Origin: Paulinella micropora
Lineage: Eukaryota; Cercozoa; Imbricatea; Euglyphida
Assembly: GCA_009731375.1 (NCBI GenBank)
Contig: BJOX01000011.1
Coordinates: 1,642,645-1,696,260 of the forward strand
Length of the DNA: 53,616 bases
Direction of reading: 5' to 3'
Shown here: positions 39,563 to 49,286 of the stretch, piece by piece
How positions within the stretch are numbered: position 1 is the first letter of the stretch
How the letters are laid out: the number at the start of each line of letters is the position of its first letter
The notes under the pieces: model-generated
Told to the model about the DNA's origin: nothing
The model's input: only the letters and a program-made list of their open reading frames with translations
Databases searched by the model: none
Position numbers and translations under genes: made by a program

Positions 39563-39780
39563 GGGCCTGGGTAGTGCCGGGTGGCAAACCTGGCTAGGAC
39601 ATATGCGTGCACGGCGAGTGCGAGTTTCAGTGCTTTTCATATTTTGCTAATATTAGTCCTGAACCCATAGCGAGTGCGGCTAGTGATCTTTCCTTTGCAC
39701 CCGGCATGGGCCGATGCTGCCTCTATCTGTTCATTGTCTTTATTAAATATATGGCTTTCGACCTTATGTTTGAAGTTTAA
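39563..39780 (+). repeat. B1 repeat of the YR element
   Basis: 218 bases from GGGCCTGGGTAGTGCC to TTTGAAGTTTAA, matched by B2. Confidence 0.92.
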
Positions 39781-40098
39781 TGTAAGTAAACACGGCACGT
39801 TTTTACTATTGTTAGACTTTAAGAAGAACTGTCAAAGCCGGCTGCCGGGCGACGGTTAAGCTTTTTATTTTGCATAGGCTTTTCCAGTAGCGGTTACTTT
39901 TGCTTTCTTTATTTACGTTATCGCATTTGCTTTCTGCTGCCTTCAAGTTTGCCTTTGCTAGTTTCCATCTTTATATAGCGCTTTCCTTTTTATTGCCTTT
40001 ATGGAAGTTTGGGGCATTCTTCTTTTTAGGGAAGCTCTCTCAGTTAGATGTCTTTGAATTCACAAATCGTCTCGATTTCTATTTCGTTTTTTGTGTTC
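39778..40098 (+). repeat. A2 repeat of the YR element
   Basis: Copy of A1; joined directly to B1, giving the circle-junction sequence TTTAATGTAAG. Confidence 0.92.
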
Positions 40099-40131
40099 CC
40101 TCCCTCCCACCCTTTATTTGTTATGAGTATT

Positions 40132-40349
40132 GGGCCTGGGTAGTGCCGGGTGGCAAACCTGGCTAGGACATATGCGTGCACGGCGAGTGCGAGTTTCAAA
40201 GTTTTTCATATTTTGCTCATATTAGTCCTAAACCCATAGCGAGTGCGGCTAGTGATCTTTCCTTTGCACCCGGCATGGGCCGATGCTGCCTCTATCTGTT
40301 CATTGTCTTTATTAAATATATTGCTTTCGACCTTATGTTTGAAGTTTAA
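40132..40349 (+). repeat. B2 repeat of the YR element, 3' terminus
   Basis: Copy of B1; its last shared base at 40349 marks the 3' end of the inserted element; copia pol sequence resumes right after. Confidence 0.92.
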
Positions 40350-42225
40350 CGAAAGAGATATTCCGCCCCATGATAGTCAAATTCCGCCGGTTTGGACTGC
40401 ATCTCAGCCAGCCGCGACAATTGAGCACAACCTCCCACAGCACACACCGGACCCATCCCAAATCGCCACATATTTTCATCGGTGAATACTTCTCAAACTC
40501 AGAAGAGCGACGCTTCACACCCGTAGACGGCAGCCACGGAACCGACACCGGTGTCCAAGGCCTCCCATCCGACCTCGGATACTTACGAATGAGATCCATG
40601 ATGTACTCCCGGACCGTAACGTGAGTATGAAAGACCCCATCATCATCCACGTATTGCCACACCTCCCGACCAAGCAGCACCTTCATAGGCTTGCAGACCT
40701 TAATGGTACCTTGCCGCTCCCGGAGGCGATTCCAGAACCATTCAGAGTACTCGGGGCTCGGAGGCGCCAAAGCATAGTAGTCTACATGAGTGACCGCCAG
40801 CACCGTCTTCTTCGTCTTCCTGATCGATCGACATAAAGAGGCACTCGTCGTAAGGGTTCGCCTTCATTCCCATGCTCTCATGAAAGGGCAACACACACCG
40901 AGTGTGATAAAGATGTGCCCCGAATCACGTAATCCATTTACCACAGCCCACGCCTCGAAGTAATGATCTTTCGGAATGTATTCGACCGGCATGCGAAGAT
41001 AGACCGGAGTGTCACGCCTGGCCTTCAAAAAGGCAGACTTGTCATCTCCAACTTCAAGAAAGACACGCTGCAGTGTAGCTAACGCAAAGATCGTCCGAAT
41101 AGCGAGCTCATCCGGAGTCGGAATGATGACCTCCCCGCAGTCGATCCCCTTGCGTTGTTGAAAGCCCTTCGCAGCAACACGCGACTTCTGTTCAATGCAT
41201 TCTTCCCCTTCAAAGCGGTCGAAGTCCGCAAAGCGAACGCCAATGATCCTCGTCCCCTTGGGAACATCCTGCTTACGTACCAGCTTAACTGCCCCAAGCT
41301 GTAGATGTTTCTGAATGTCTTTCAGGCGAGACTCCACAAACATAGGAGCCTTGTTCGCCTCCTTAACCGGAACCGGGACCGTCATGACCAGCAAAGTGCC
41401 AGGCTGATGCGATGCCTTGCTGCTCGGATCCCCATACACCAGCAAATCTGCCGCCGAGACAGCCGGTTCGACGTCCTCCCCCTCAAGCTTTAATATGTCA
41501 AGCAGAGGAAGATCAGACCGACCACCCACAGAGTAGCAACTGCGCACATCCTCCCCCTTCGGACGTCGCTGACGCCTCACCCCATCCGCCACCATGTTGC
41601 CCATGGAAATAGCTGCTCTATCCCACTGCTGTGGTATGCACTTACTACTTCCAACAGCCGAAGAACGACCAACCGTCACCCCATCTGCAGCAGTCGGACC
41701 AGAACGAGCCACCGGAGCATCATCCCCATCCCCACCTTGCGCCACAGGGGACACACACGCATCCGACTGGTCTCCCCCACCCTTTTCCTCCGAAGGTAGA
41801 CCACTTCTGGCGAAGGAAACGCGGCGAGAGACCAACGGCACGCTCGACAAGACTTGGTCAGTGGGAAAATAATCCGTTGGTTCCCCACCACCAGCCTCAT
41901 TATCCCCGTCATTTTGAAAGTGAAGTGCCTCTAACTGGCGTCGTCGTTGCTCTTCCTGCTCCCACTCCTCGTTGCGTTGGTCAACCGTAGCTTCAACGAG
42001 ACGAAGCAACTCCCACGCCTGCGTCCCGTAGAACTTCCTCCAGTCGGGAACGGCACCGTGTCCCTCCAGGTCTGACACAACAAAATCAGACACCAGCATC
42101 CTTGCCACTCCACTCTTTGGATAGATAGCTGGCCACCCTGCGATGTGATCCACAAAGTCGACGTTCTGTTCTTCCACAACCTTCCTCCCGATAGTTGACC
42201 AAACGAAATAGGAAAAAGTTTCCAA
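40350..42225 (-). CDS. Copia reverse transcriptase, frameshifted and cut by the YR insertion
   Basis: The first frame (42225-40864) has an acidic linker, then FVESRLKDIQKHLQLGAVKL, KSRVAAKGFQQRKGIDCGEV, TIFALATLQRVFLEVGDDKS and AFLKARRDTPVYLRMPVEYI. A frame change follows (ESMGMKANPYDECLFMSID), then another frame from 40803: VLAVTHVDYYALA, MKVLLGREVWQ, TVREYIMDLIRKYP. These are copia RT motifs. The active site is HVDY where Y/F-V-D-D is expected. The last residues before the inserted element correspond to the region after RT. Confidence 0.75.
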
Positions 42226-43729
42226 CGAATGCCCAAGATAGACCGCCAGTTCGGACGTAGTTGAACTCCCCTTTCAGCTCCCCATATGTCTGTAGCATAG
42301 GCAGCCGAAGACATGCCAGAAAGCGAGACGAGGCAGCTTTGCGACCAAAGTAGACCTCGTAACGAGGCTTTCCCTCTTTGTAAGGTACTGCGTTGATGGT
42401 GAACACTGCATGCAATGCAGCATACCCCATGAACTGATAGGGGACACACCTCGCCACCATCCGAGCTCTAGCAATACGAAAAACCTGTTTGAGCCACGAC
42501 TCAGCTATAGCGTTTTTGTTGGGATCATACCTCCCACGCATCGGTAGTACACCATGAGCCCGCAGGTGGTCCTTGAGAGCCGTAGATATCCACTGTCCAT
42601 CGGATCGAAACTGCTTCAGCTTATTGCCCGTATGAGTCTTCCCCAACGCCATAACGTAAGCCAAATGCCCCACACACACCTCAGCAGTCCTCTCCTTCAG
42701 TAGAAATGCAAACAGGCAGCGTGTAGCGTCATCCACGAATAGAAGCAAATAGTTGTAGCCCCCGTAGACCGGTTTAGGAAACTTGCCTGTGCTGTCCCCA
42801 CTCAATCCCTCCCCCGCCCGGGTCATGACAGTTAGATGTGCACCCGTGTACGAAGGTTTAAATGTTGAATGGGTGAGCCTGCATACATCACACTTCCAAA
42901 ACCGTCCAGAGCCCGCGAGACCGCCAGCGTCCACAACCATCCATTCGTTTTCATGCGCCTTCAGTAACGCCGCCGTAGGTTTAGGGCCAATATGGCCATA
43001 CAAATCATGCAGCAAGCCCCCACTCACCTTGAATTGTGTCTGTTGTCGTCTAGGCGGCCCAGAATAAAGAAATGCTCCAACATTCTTGCTAGCTGCAGGT
43101 AGGAACCGGTAGCGTAGATTGTCCTTCAACAACTCGCCCACCATAATCCTATCCTCGTCCGGTATGCAGGTACACTGGCGTTTGGTAATAAAGAAGCCCT
43201 CCCCATGAAGATGCGTTGAATATCCCTTCTGTTGCAATCGCCCCGCCGACACCAATCCCACGTGTATGTCCGGCGTCACATAGGTTGGGTCCAGTCTCAT
43301 GTACGAGTCCGCTCCAACCCCATTCCGGCCACCCACGATTGCGACGCCATGCTTCTCCAACCGACGTCTTCCACCCAGGCCATCCACTTCCACAGGTAGA
43401 TCCTCCCTCACCGACGAAACGAGTTGCGTAGAACTGGGTGTATGATCGTGCGTAGCCGCGCTGTCCAGACACCAATCCACTAAGGCCGGCCCAGCAGGTA
43501 CACAATTGTCATACCCACCCAAAACATACAGAGATGAGTTGCTCGCACCACCACTTCCAGAGCCCATCGACAATTCATTTACCTCCCCAGGTCGCACGGG
43601 ATCCAACCCTTCGGACTCAACAACGAGGCCAGAGACGGCGTACGTCCCGCCAGCGCCCTCTTCCCCGACTCGAGAGACGACGCCCGTAGCAGTATAACGC
43701 TCCCCCCGTGCTCTTCCCGTCCTCATCAC
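42086..43729 (-). CDS. Copia protease and integrase
   Basis: 547 codons. Protease: VDWCLDSAATHDHT (D-S-A active site; copia usually D-S-G/A-A). GAG-pre-integrase: LLHDLYGHIGPKPTAALL. Zinc-binding: WKCDVCRLTHSTFK. Integrase core: GLSGDSTGKFPKPVYGGYNY, LFVDDATRCLFAFLLKE, KQFRSDGQWISTAL, KNAIAESWLKQVFR (D, D, E present). At the 3' end the frame is lost near 42225 and continues in the RT frame. It is the best preserved part of the element. Confidence 0.85.
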   Translation of the reverse strand: MMRTGRARGERYTATGVVSRVGEEGAGGTYAVSGLVVESEGLDPVRPGEVNELSMGSGSGGASNSSLYVLGGYDNCVPAGPALVDWCLDSAATHDHTPSSTQLVSSVREDLPVEVDGLGGRRRLEKHGVAIVGGRNGVGADSYMRLDPTYVTPDIHVGLVSAGRLQQKGYSTHLHGEGFFITKRQCTCIPDEDRIMVGELLKDNLRYRFLPAASKNVGAFLYSGPPRRQQTQFKVSGGLLHDLYGHIGPKPTAALLKAHENEWMVVDAGGLAGSGRFWKCDVCRLTHSTFKPSYTGAHLTVMTRAGEGLSGDSTGKFPKPVYGGYNYLLLFVDDATRCLFAFLLKERTAEVCVGHLAYVMALGKTHTGNKLKQFRSDGQWISTALKDHLRAHGVLPMRGRYDPNKNAIAESWLKQVFRIARARMVARCVPYQFMGYAALHAVFTINAVPYKEGKPRYEVYFGRKAASSRFLACLRLPMLQTYGELKGEFNYVRTGGLSWAFVGNFFLFRLVNYREEGCGRTERRLCGSHRRVASYLSKEWSGKDAGV

Positions 43730-44648
43730 CCAGGATACCAGTCACAGTGAATCCGACTCCCGCCGAGCTTGATGCCCCTACCGTCGATCGATAAGGAATC
43801 AGTCTCGGGAGCGGACGAGGTAGAGTGTGGGGCCGTTGCCCAACCCCTGCCACGACAGGCCTAGCTGGCACCTCCGAAGGTATATATCCCATCGGTGCAC
43901 ACACCTGCATCCGCTGGTACCGAGCCATTGCCCTCCGGTAGTCTTGAAGATCAATGAAGTCCAACGACCACGGTCCAGGCAAACCAGCCGGTAGCTCCGA
44001 AGGCAGCATCGCCCTCCCATACGAGTCGTCCTTTGCCTTCCTAAGGTAGTCCAGTAGCACGTCCAACTCCGGGCATGGCGGCTCCACCCTTCCGTCAGCT
44101 CCGATACCATAATACCCTAGATGGTTTTCCATCTCCATCCAGGGTATCATGGCATCATTGAAGTCCATAGGCCTGTATATGGCATTACCCTGCCCAATGA
44201 CCATCCTACGAAACTAGTCCTCCAACGCCATGAACCTCGGGTCCTGCTCACGTCGCTTTTGCCCAGCATCCACTCGTCCGAGCACCACCGTCGACGCATT
44301 TGACGAAGTGCGTTTAGCCTCACCTTGCAGGCCTTCACCACTCCCACCAGGCAAACTTGGTCCCAGCCGAAGCCGATGGTCTTGCTCATTGTCCTCGTCG
44401 TCGCCGTCGGACCCCAGTGACTGCACCGGCCCAAGGTCCCCTTCCATCGGAAGACGTGCTAGGTACGGACCCCCACACCTAAAGCGAATTAGTCGATGCC
44501 ACAGGAGTGCAGCCACCCCATGCGATTGAATGGTTAGGCCACAACCCGATTCCTTTCGATCTCCGTCCGCATGACCGACGCCCTTACCATGCTGGAGCGC
44601 ACAACGGTACAATAATAGCGATGCTTTGGCTGATCCAACCTTTGACAT
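43617..44648 (-). CDS. Copia Gag, C-terminal part, with one in-frame TAG
   Basis: Same frame from 44648 to 43617 with a stop near 44205-44213. It contains an acidic Gly-rich part, then RPMDFNDAMIPWMEMENHLG, ELDVLLDYLRKAKDD, GLPGPWSLDFIDLQDYRRAM and ARYQRMQVCAPMGYIPSEVP. The DYRRA...RM block also occurs in the right-end Gag (DYRRAYVQWTRMRDAFRAIP), so it is a shared Gag module of this copia group, of unknown function. Confidence 0.55.
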
Positions 44649-44725
44649 CCCTCGTCGCAGTAATAGACATGTTGGCAGTTGTCACACATCATCCCCTCTC
44701 TAAGTTCACGCCCGCAGCGTTCACA
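44609..44725 (-). CDS. MYND-type zinc finger within the copia gag region
   Basis: In the third minus-strand frame, without its own start codon: CERCGRELREGMMCDNCQH followed by VYYCDEGCQRLDQPKHRYYC. Spacing is C-x2-C-x9-C-x2-C-x4-YC-x3-C-x7-H-x3-C, a complete MYND finger. Two more Cys (DFDCEQC) lie just before it. It sits between the FSAAQVHRVFNHAS segment (44940-44689 frame) and the DYRRA module and is reached by frame changes on both sides. MYND fingers bind Pro-rich peptides (PxLxP) in the proteins where they are studied. Confidence 0.75.
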
Positions 44726-44921
44726 TTGCCTTGCCGGTTCGCGCCCCGTCCGGCCAGCCCTGTCACACTGTTCGCAATCGAAGTCCCACCACCTCCGCTC
44801 CAGGTAACAAAGCAGGAGGTAGTTCTGCTGTAGAACATTTCATAAGCGCTTGCGTGGTTGAAAACCCGATGTACTTGTGCCGCAGAAAACACCAGCATTG
44901 GAGCCCCCTGATCCCTGGTCA

Positions 44922-46960
44922 TCATTGGCTCAGTACCCAATGCTCCTCCGGAGGCTGACGATTAATCACCCCGTCGCAGTGGGTAACAGGGTCCATGTCA
45001 TAGCAGGTAACCGCATCCCCCGGCCGTCCCCCGAGCACAGCATCGGTAATCTCCCTTTCCACCCTTACCCAGACGTCGCCATCCCACCAGCGCAGATTCT
45101 GGCTTCCCTTCGCAGGTTCTTCGCGCTCCCCAACCAATCGCGCACCACCCGAAGATGATGACGAAGCCCCACCAGCCGCCAGCGACGCCGAAGACGAAGA
45201 CGAAGCTGGTGCCAGTCCAGACAAAGACGAAGCTCCACTCCCCAGTACCAACGGCTGCTGATCCCGCATCATGGACACTGGACGCCCTTCACCAGCCCCA
45301 GGCGACCCAGTCGTAGACAAGCCGCCCCCATGAGCCTTTTCACGTCCTTCCATGTCCCCCTTAGCCCCGGCCCCCCCTTCCCCAGGCTGCTCTAGCCCCG
45401 GTCGAGGCCCCAGCAGGCGTTCAGGACCATACCTCCTCATGTAATCGTCGTAGGGTTGCTTAGCCTGCGCCTGCCGGATGTAGGTGTTACCATGATAAGT
45501 GCAGAAGTGCCGGTTTATCTCTGGTATGTAGACTGCATGACGCTGCACCCGCAGACACCTGCGATCGCTACCCACCAGGGCAGAGCACTGATTGCCCTCC
45601 CCAACCCTTACCCCTGGGTCGTCTACCCAGCGTAGGCGTATTTTTCCATCCCCTTGTTGAACAAAGCCCCAATCGCCCGGTCCACGGAGACCCCCTTTCG
45701 AGTCGGTACTCCCCGACAGCATGTAGAGAGACGCCCATTTGCCATCGCCAGTAGAGTAGGAAACAAACGGGTCCATATCGTAGGTAGCCTCCACCAAACC
45801 AGTGGCCGCGTGTAGCGAAGCAGGCTTCGAGTCCGGAGATTTGCACTTGTCCTTAGCCACCTTCTTCAGCAGAGACGCGAACCTCTGATTGAGGTCGTTG
45901 CAATCCTTGCCCTTGTGAGACTTATGCGCGGGATTTTTCTGGTAAAAGCACGGCTTCGTGCATTCAAAAAATCGATGACGTGGATTGCAGCCCCCACAGG
46001 CAAAGCAACACTTGCCTTTACCCTGATCCTTCTGACCATCACGCTGCGAGCCATTACCCCTGCCACCATCGCCACCTTTATTCCCTTGTCCCTTTCCCTT
46101 ACCATTGCCGTTGCCCTTGCCATCGCGTTGACCCTTCGACTGACCGTAGACATCAGCGAACGTGACAAACAACGAGCCATTCCCAGACTGGGCTTGCTTC
46201 GAACCCCCCCCGGGCCTCCCACATCCGCACTTCCTGAAGGAAATTGACTCGAAAAGCGTCCAACGTCAGTCCCACTGTAGAACTCCTGCCATGACTTAAC
46301 CCCGACAGAGCGTTAAGCAGAATGCCCAGTCGGGTCATGGGCCCAATAGCGTCGCCTCCATCCGCGTGCAGACGATCGCATCTCCTCACGAACTCCGTTA
46401 GCTGCGAAGGTAGATCCTTCTGCAGGTTGAAGCGAAAGTTGGTTAACCAGCACTGCTTGCGCAAGCAACTCCTTCTGAGTGCTGCCCCCATAACGTTGAG
46501 CCAGACACTTCACCAATTCGTGAGGATCCATCGGCCTCTGTTCAGACAGGGGCCTGGCCAGCAACTTCGCCGGCCTAGACAGACATAGGTAGATGGAAGA
46601 GAAGACCTCCTGCCTTGCTCGCATCACCCCGTCCTCCTCCAACTCACTTAGGACCACATGCTTCGCGTCGGTCGCTCTGGCCCTTGCCGAAGACGACGAA
46701 GACTTTCCCGATTCCGCACGTAGTCGTTCTTGCTCCTTGTCCAACATCAGTTTCCGTCTCTTGTAGTACAGCATACACTCATCCAGCTCCAATAAAAGAT
46801 GCTCTCGATGTTTCCCAGCGAGGTAGGTCGTAATCTCGTGGTAGGCGTCCCTCCACTTCCTGGTCCCGTATTCCCCGCTAAACCGATGCTCCTTAGCCAC
46901 AGTGAGCACAGATGACGATGTTTTGTCCGTAAACGCAGAGTCAGACGTAGAAGCGCTCAT
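44922..46960 (-). CDS. Copia Gag, N-terminal and central parts (frameshifted)
   Basis: It starts at ATG 46960 (MSASTSDSAFTDKTSS), within the primer site. HRFSGEYGTRKWRDAYHEIT, HELVKCLAQRYGGSTQKELL, then a frame change (46491 frame) with QLTEFVRRCDRLHADGGDAI form a copia-type Gag capsid (UBN2-like) pattern. The next frame (46172-44922) has a Gly/Lys/Gln-rich basic stretch, Cys clusters CCFACGGCNPRH and CFYQKNPAHKSHKGKDC (atypical zinc finger in place of CCHC) and a long Ser/Gly-rich tail. Confidence 0.65.
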
Positions 46961-46971
46961 AACCCTGATGT
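46950..46971 (-). promoter_or_regulatory. Primer binding site of the copia element, half-tRNA iMet type
   Basis: The plus strand reads GCTCATAACCCTGATGT at 46955-46971, identical to the anticodon loop and 3' stem of fungal-type initiator tRNA-Met as I remember it. The primer site thus starts in the last LTR bases and runs into the leader, as in Drosophila copia, which is primed by a tRNA-iMet fragment. Confidence 0.7.
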
Positions 46972-47307
46972 ATTTTGTAAATACAATATAGCCGGTTGAG
47001 AATTAACTCAGACGACAGTTGAAATCCGGAAAGGACTTGTTGGTTCACAAGGAATGCGAGAACTGAAGCACTTTAATAGTGATAACAAGACATAGATTAA
47101 GGTTATCGCAAGACTAACAATATTCAATATATGACTGAACAATATGCAATATATGACTGTAACTCTAACTGATTTTGGTACAACCAACCAGTAATATGGC
47201 AATAATCCCGAACATCAGGCACTGAATGCCAATATGTATATCCTGACTGACCGACCGGATTATTTAGATGACTGATTTAATATTTAACAGTACAACCGTA
47301 CTATCAG
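46965..47307 (-). repeat. 5' LTR of the nested copia element
   Basis: 343 bases, CTGAT...ATCAG termini, flanked outside by CCTCC (47308-47312). Confidence 0.92.
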
Positions 47308-48374
47308 CCTCCTACAATCCGTTCAAGTGCTCTTTCTCTCTCTAGACTCTTCAAGTTCCCAGCAGCCTCTTTGTGCCAAAACCTCAACTCCTTCAAGTTC
47401 CCTGTCATCCTCTACGCACTTCTGCTCCTCAACACCGCGTTCTCTGTCATTCCAGTCATATTCGTACGTGATATGATCGAAACAGCCAATAGTCCTCATG
47501 TGGTAAAAAGTCCGCAAACACCCCCTAAATCTCTCCCTTTGACTTGGAGTGTCTCTGACGCTTTTTGTCCGCCATACCCGTCTGATTTGTTGACCTCTTT
47601 TTGCGCCATGATGGCATTGACTTACCCCCTTCGAAAACCTCATTTATCCTCGGAATTCTGAGCTTTTTTCAAGTTCCCTGTGTAGTCCCCCACCCCTATT
47701 CCCATTCCCTCGGGCGGCAACCTGGTCGCTTACCTCCTCACTCCGAAAAATTGTTTCTCCTGACCCCCTTCCTCCGATCGACATGTTCACCCCCCAAACC
47801 GTGCCTGTTGGAACCCCTTCTCTTCATAAAATCTCACAAAATTTGCTTCCCCCGACTTCTCCTGTTTCCTCTTTCGTTCTCCCACGTCTCCGTTCCCCCA
47901 AATATGCCCGATTCTTCACAAAATCTTTACGTCTCAGCGCCCGTTTCCATGCTTCCGACCCCAAGTCAACAGGGCATACGAGTTTCCAGACCCCAAAACC
48001 CACGAAAAACATCACAAATCCTCAATCCATGATGAAGCAAACACGAATTACCCATTCCTGCATAGCTTCCTATACACGTACCCTTATATGTATGAAAGAG
48101 AGTGTCCCCAACCCGTGTCCGCATCACAGCAACCCTCGCCTCCTCACCAAACCAGCCGAAAACAACACGCTCTTGGCATAAAACCATTCCTCTTTGCCTC
48201 CTGTGTATACCCACACATCTAGAGACCCAATCAAAACACTCACACCTCATGAAACCCTACCTTTTCCCAACTTTGTCTGCAAGCTGTCAAGCGCAAAACG
48301 CCGGTCTGTCAGCAACCCCAGCCCCACTCACAAACAGACCATAAGCAGCCCTGCAACTCAAGAAAATCATTGCC

Positions 48375-48386
48375 CATACCTGTTTG
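48375..48386 (-). promoter_or_regulatory. Candidate 5' splice site in the gypsy leader
   Basis: Minus-strand CAAACAG/GTATGG, junction 48380/48379, about 180 bases downstream of the 5' LTR; a possible common donor for the acceptors before the accessory ORFs. Confidence 0.35.
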
Positions 48387-48539
48387 CACGCCCCTAGACC
48401 CAAAACATCTCAAGAAAAAGTACCTAACCCCTGGAAGCGCATCAGAAAACTTCCCCCCTCTCCCATTTTTCTCTCGATGTCTCTTTCTCAACAGAAAATT
48501 TCCGAGAAATCGAGGAAAATTTCCATACCCCGTTTATTG

Positions 48540-48556
48540 TATTAGCGACTCCAGAT
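48540..48556 (-). promoter_or_regulatory. Candidate primer binding site of the gypsy element
   Basis: TGGAGTCGCTAATAC begins 3 bases after the LTR end on the minus strand; TGG start and position fit. The matching tRNA was not identified. Confidence 0.5.
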
Positions 48557-48712
48557 TGTTACGATAGTAGGATATTTAATAAACAGATAACTGTTACTAA
48601 CGATATGAAGACTGAGGAATACCTAAAGTAGGGACTCCGTAATCTCCAGACCAAGGATTAACCGACAGACCGGAACGATCAGTATTGCCATTATATACCG
48701 GGTGGGCCGGCA
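48557..48712 (-). repeat. 5' LTR of the gypsy element
   Basis: 156 bases, 4 differences from 16520-16675; followed by TTAA target sequence. Confidence 0.9.
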
Positions 48713-49286
48713 TTAATGAAAATTACTGGAAACTAGTGTGCGGACCAGTTTAATTTTTTTAAAATATTCTATATTTTGAAATTTTATGAAACCTTCTGGT
48801 TCAGAACTAGATCGCAGCCCCTTTTTGACATGAAAAATGCATGTTGTTCAAGCCGGCCCTCACTTTTTTATACGGCAGTGCCACCGACCCGATTTTTGCG
48901 GTGTTGATTTTTGGAAGAGGTCGTGAAATTTCCCATGTCAAAAATGGTGTCTGTGCACTCGTTTTCGTTGTTGATATTTGTAGCTCCTTGTATCTTTGGT
49001 GGTCTTCGCTTTTGATAGTTCAATAGGATACTAGTTAAAGAACACTTGTACAAATTTTTTCAATAAAATTCCTCTTCTGTACGACAAACTTACTTGGTGT
49101 TTGGTGGCATTTTTTTGCAATGAAAAAATGGAAAGTTATGTTTTGTGATTAGAAATCAGTTTGTATAGACTATAGAATGTCTAAATCTGTTTGTATACTT
49201 AATACACGTAAATTCACAAAGCCTGTCCTTGGTCATTTGAATACACAATGAGATTTCACACAGCCATTTTTCGATGGTATGTCTGA
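48713..49286. other. AT-rich host flank, no gene seen
   Basis: Contains GTGTGCGGACCAGTT at 48736-48750, the inverted partner of 16371-16385. No coding signal. Confidence 0.5.

Larger units (their letters stand above)
32234..40349 (+). mobile_element. PAT/DIRS-type tyrosine-recombinase retrotransposon with split direct repeats, nested in copia pol
   Basis: Terminal organisation A1 (32234-32553) - ORFs - B1 (39563-39780) - A2 (39778-40098) - B2 (40132-40349) is the split direct repeat layout of PAT, Kangaroo and TOC-like elements. Internal order: gag with CCCH and CCHC fingers, long TTC/TCC satellite, DIRS-type RT, RNase H, tyrosine recombinase. No flanking duplication is visible, as expected for recombinase-mediated insertion. 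The element is in the opposite direction to its copia host and is frameshifted in every ORF. Confidence 0.85.
31175..47307 (-). mobile_element. Ty1/copia retrotransposon nested in the gypsy leader
   Basis: LTRs of 343 bases at 31175-31517 and 46965-47307, each beginning CTGAT and ending ATCAG, are flanked by CCTCC at 31170-31174 and 47308-47312, a 5-base target duplication. Minus-strand order: LTR, primer site, gag, protease, integrase, RT, RNase H, polypurine tract, LTR, which is the Ty1/copia order. The pol gene is split by a plus-strand tyrosine-recombinase element (32234-40349). The LTRs differ at about 8 positions. The coding part has many frame changes. Confidence 0.92.
47313..48556 (-). 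other. Gypsy leader between 5' LTR and the copia insertion
   Basis: About 1.24 kb, pyrimidine-rich on the plus strand. A minus-strand frame at 47643-47323 (YDWNDRERGVEEQKCVEDDR) is possible but unsupported. A candidate 5' splice site, CAAACAG before GTATGG, ends at 48380. After removal of the copia element this leader runs straight into the 3' splice-like site at 31106. Confidence 0.5.
16508..48712 (-). mobile_element. Ty3/gypsy LTR retrotransposon, interrupted by a nested copia element
   Basis: Direct repeats of 156 bases (16520-16675 and 48557-48712) start TGTTACGATAG and end GGGCCGGCA, and the flanks show TTAA at 16504-16507 and 48713-48716. On the minus strand the order is LTR, primer site candidate, leader, several small ORFs, gag-like ORFs, protease-like ORF, RT (YLDD), RNase H, integrase, extra C-terminal ORFs, long 3' non-coding region, polypurine tract, LTR. 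Without the 16.1 kb copia insertion (31175-47307 plus one CCTCC copy) it is about 16 kb, large for the group. The LTRs differ at about 4 of 156 positions. Many frameshifts and stops suggest decay, though part could be sequence error. Confidence 0.85.

Noticed and set aside
47323-47643. 106-codon minus-strand ORF in the gypsy leader as a further accessory gene
   Set aside because: No acceptor-like motif before its start, no similarity to the other ORFs, and overlapping frames of similar length; left as unproven.
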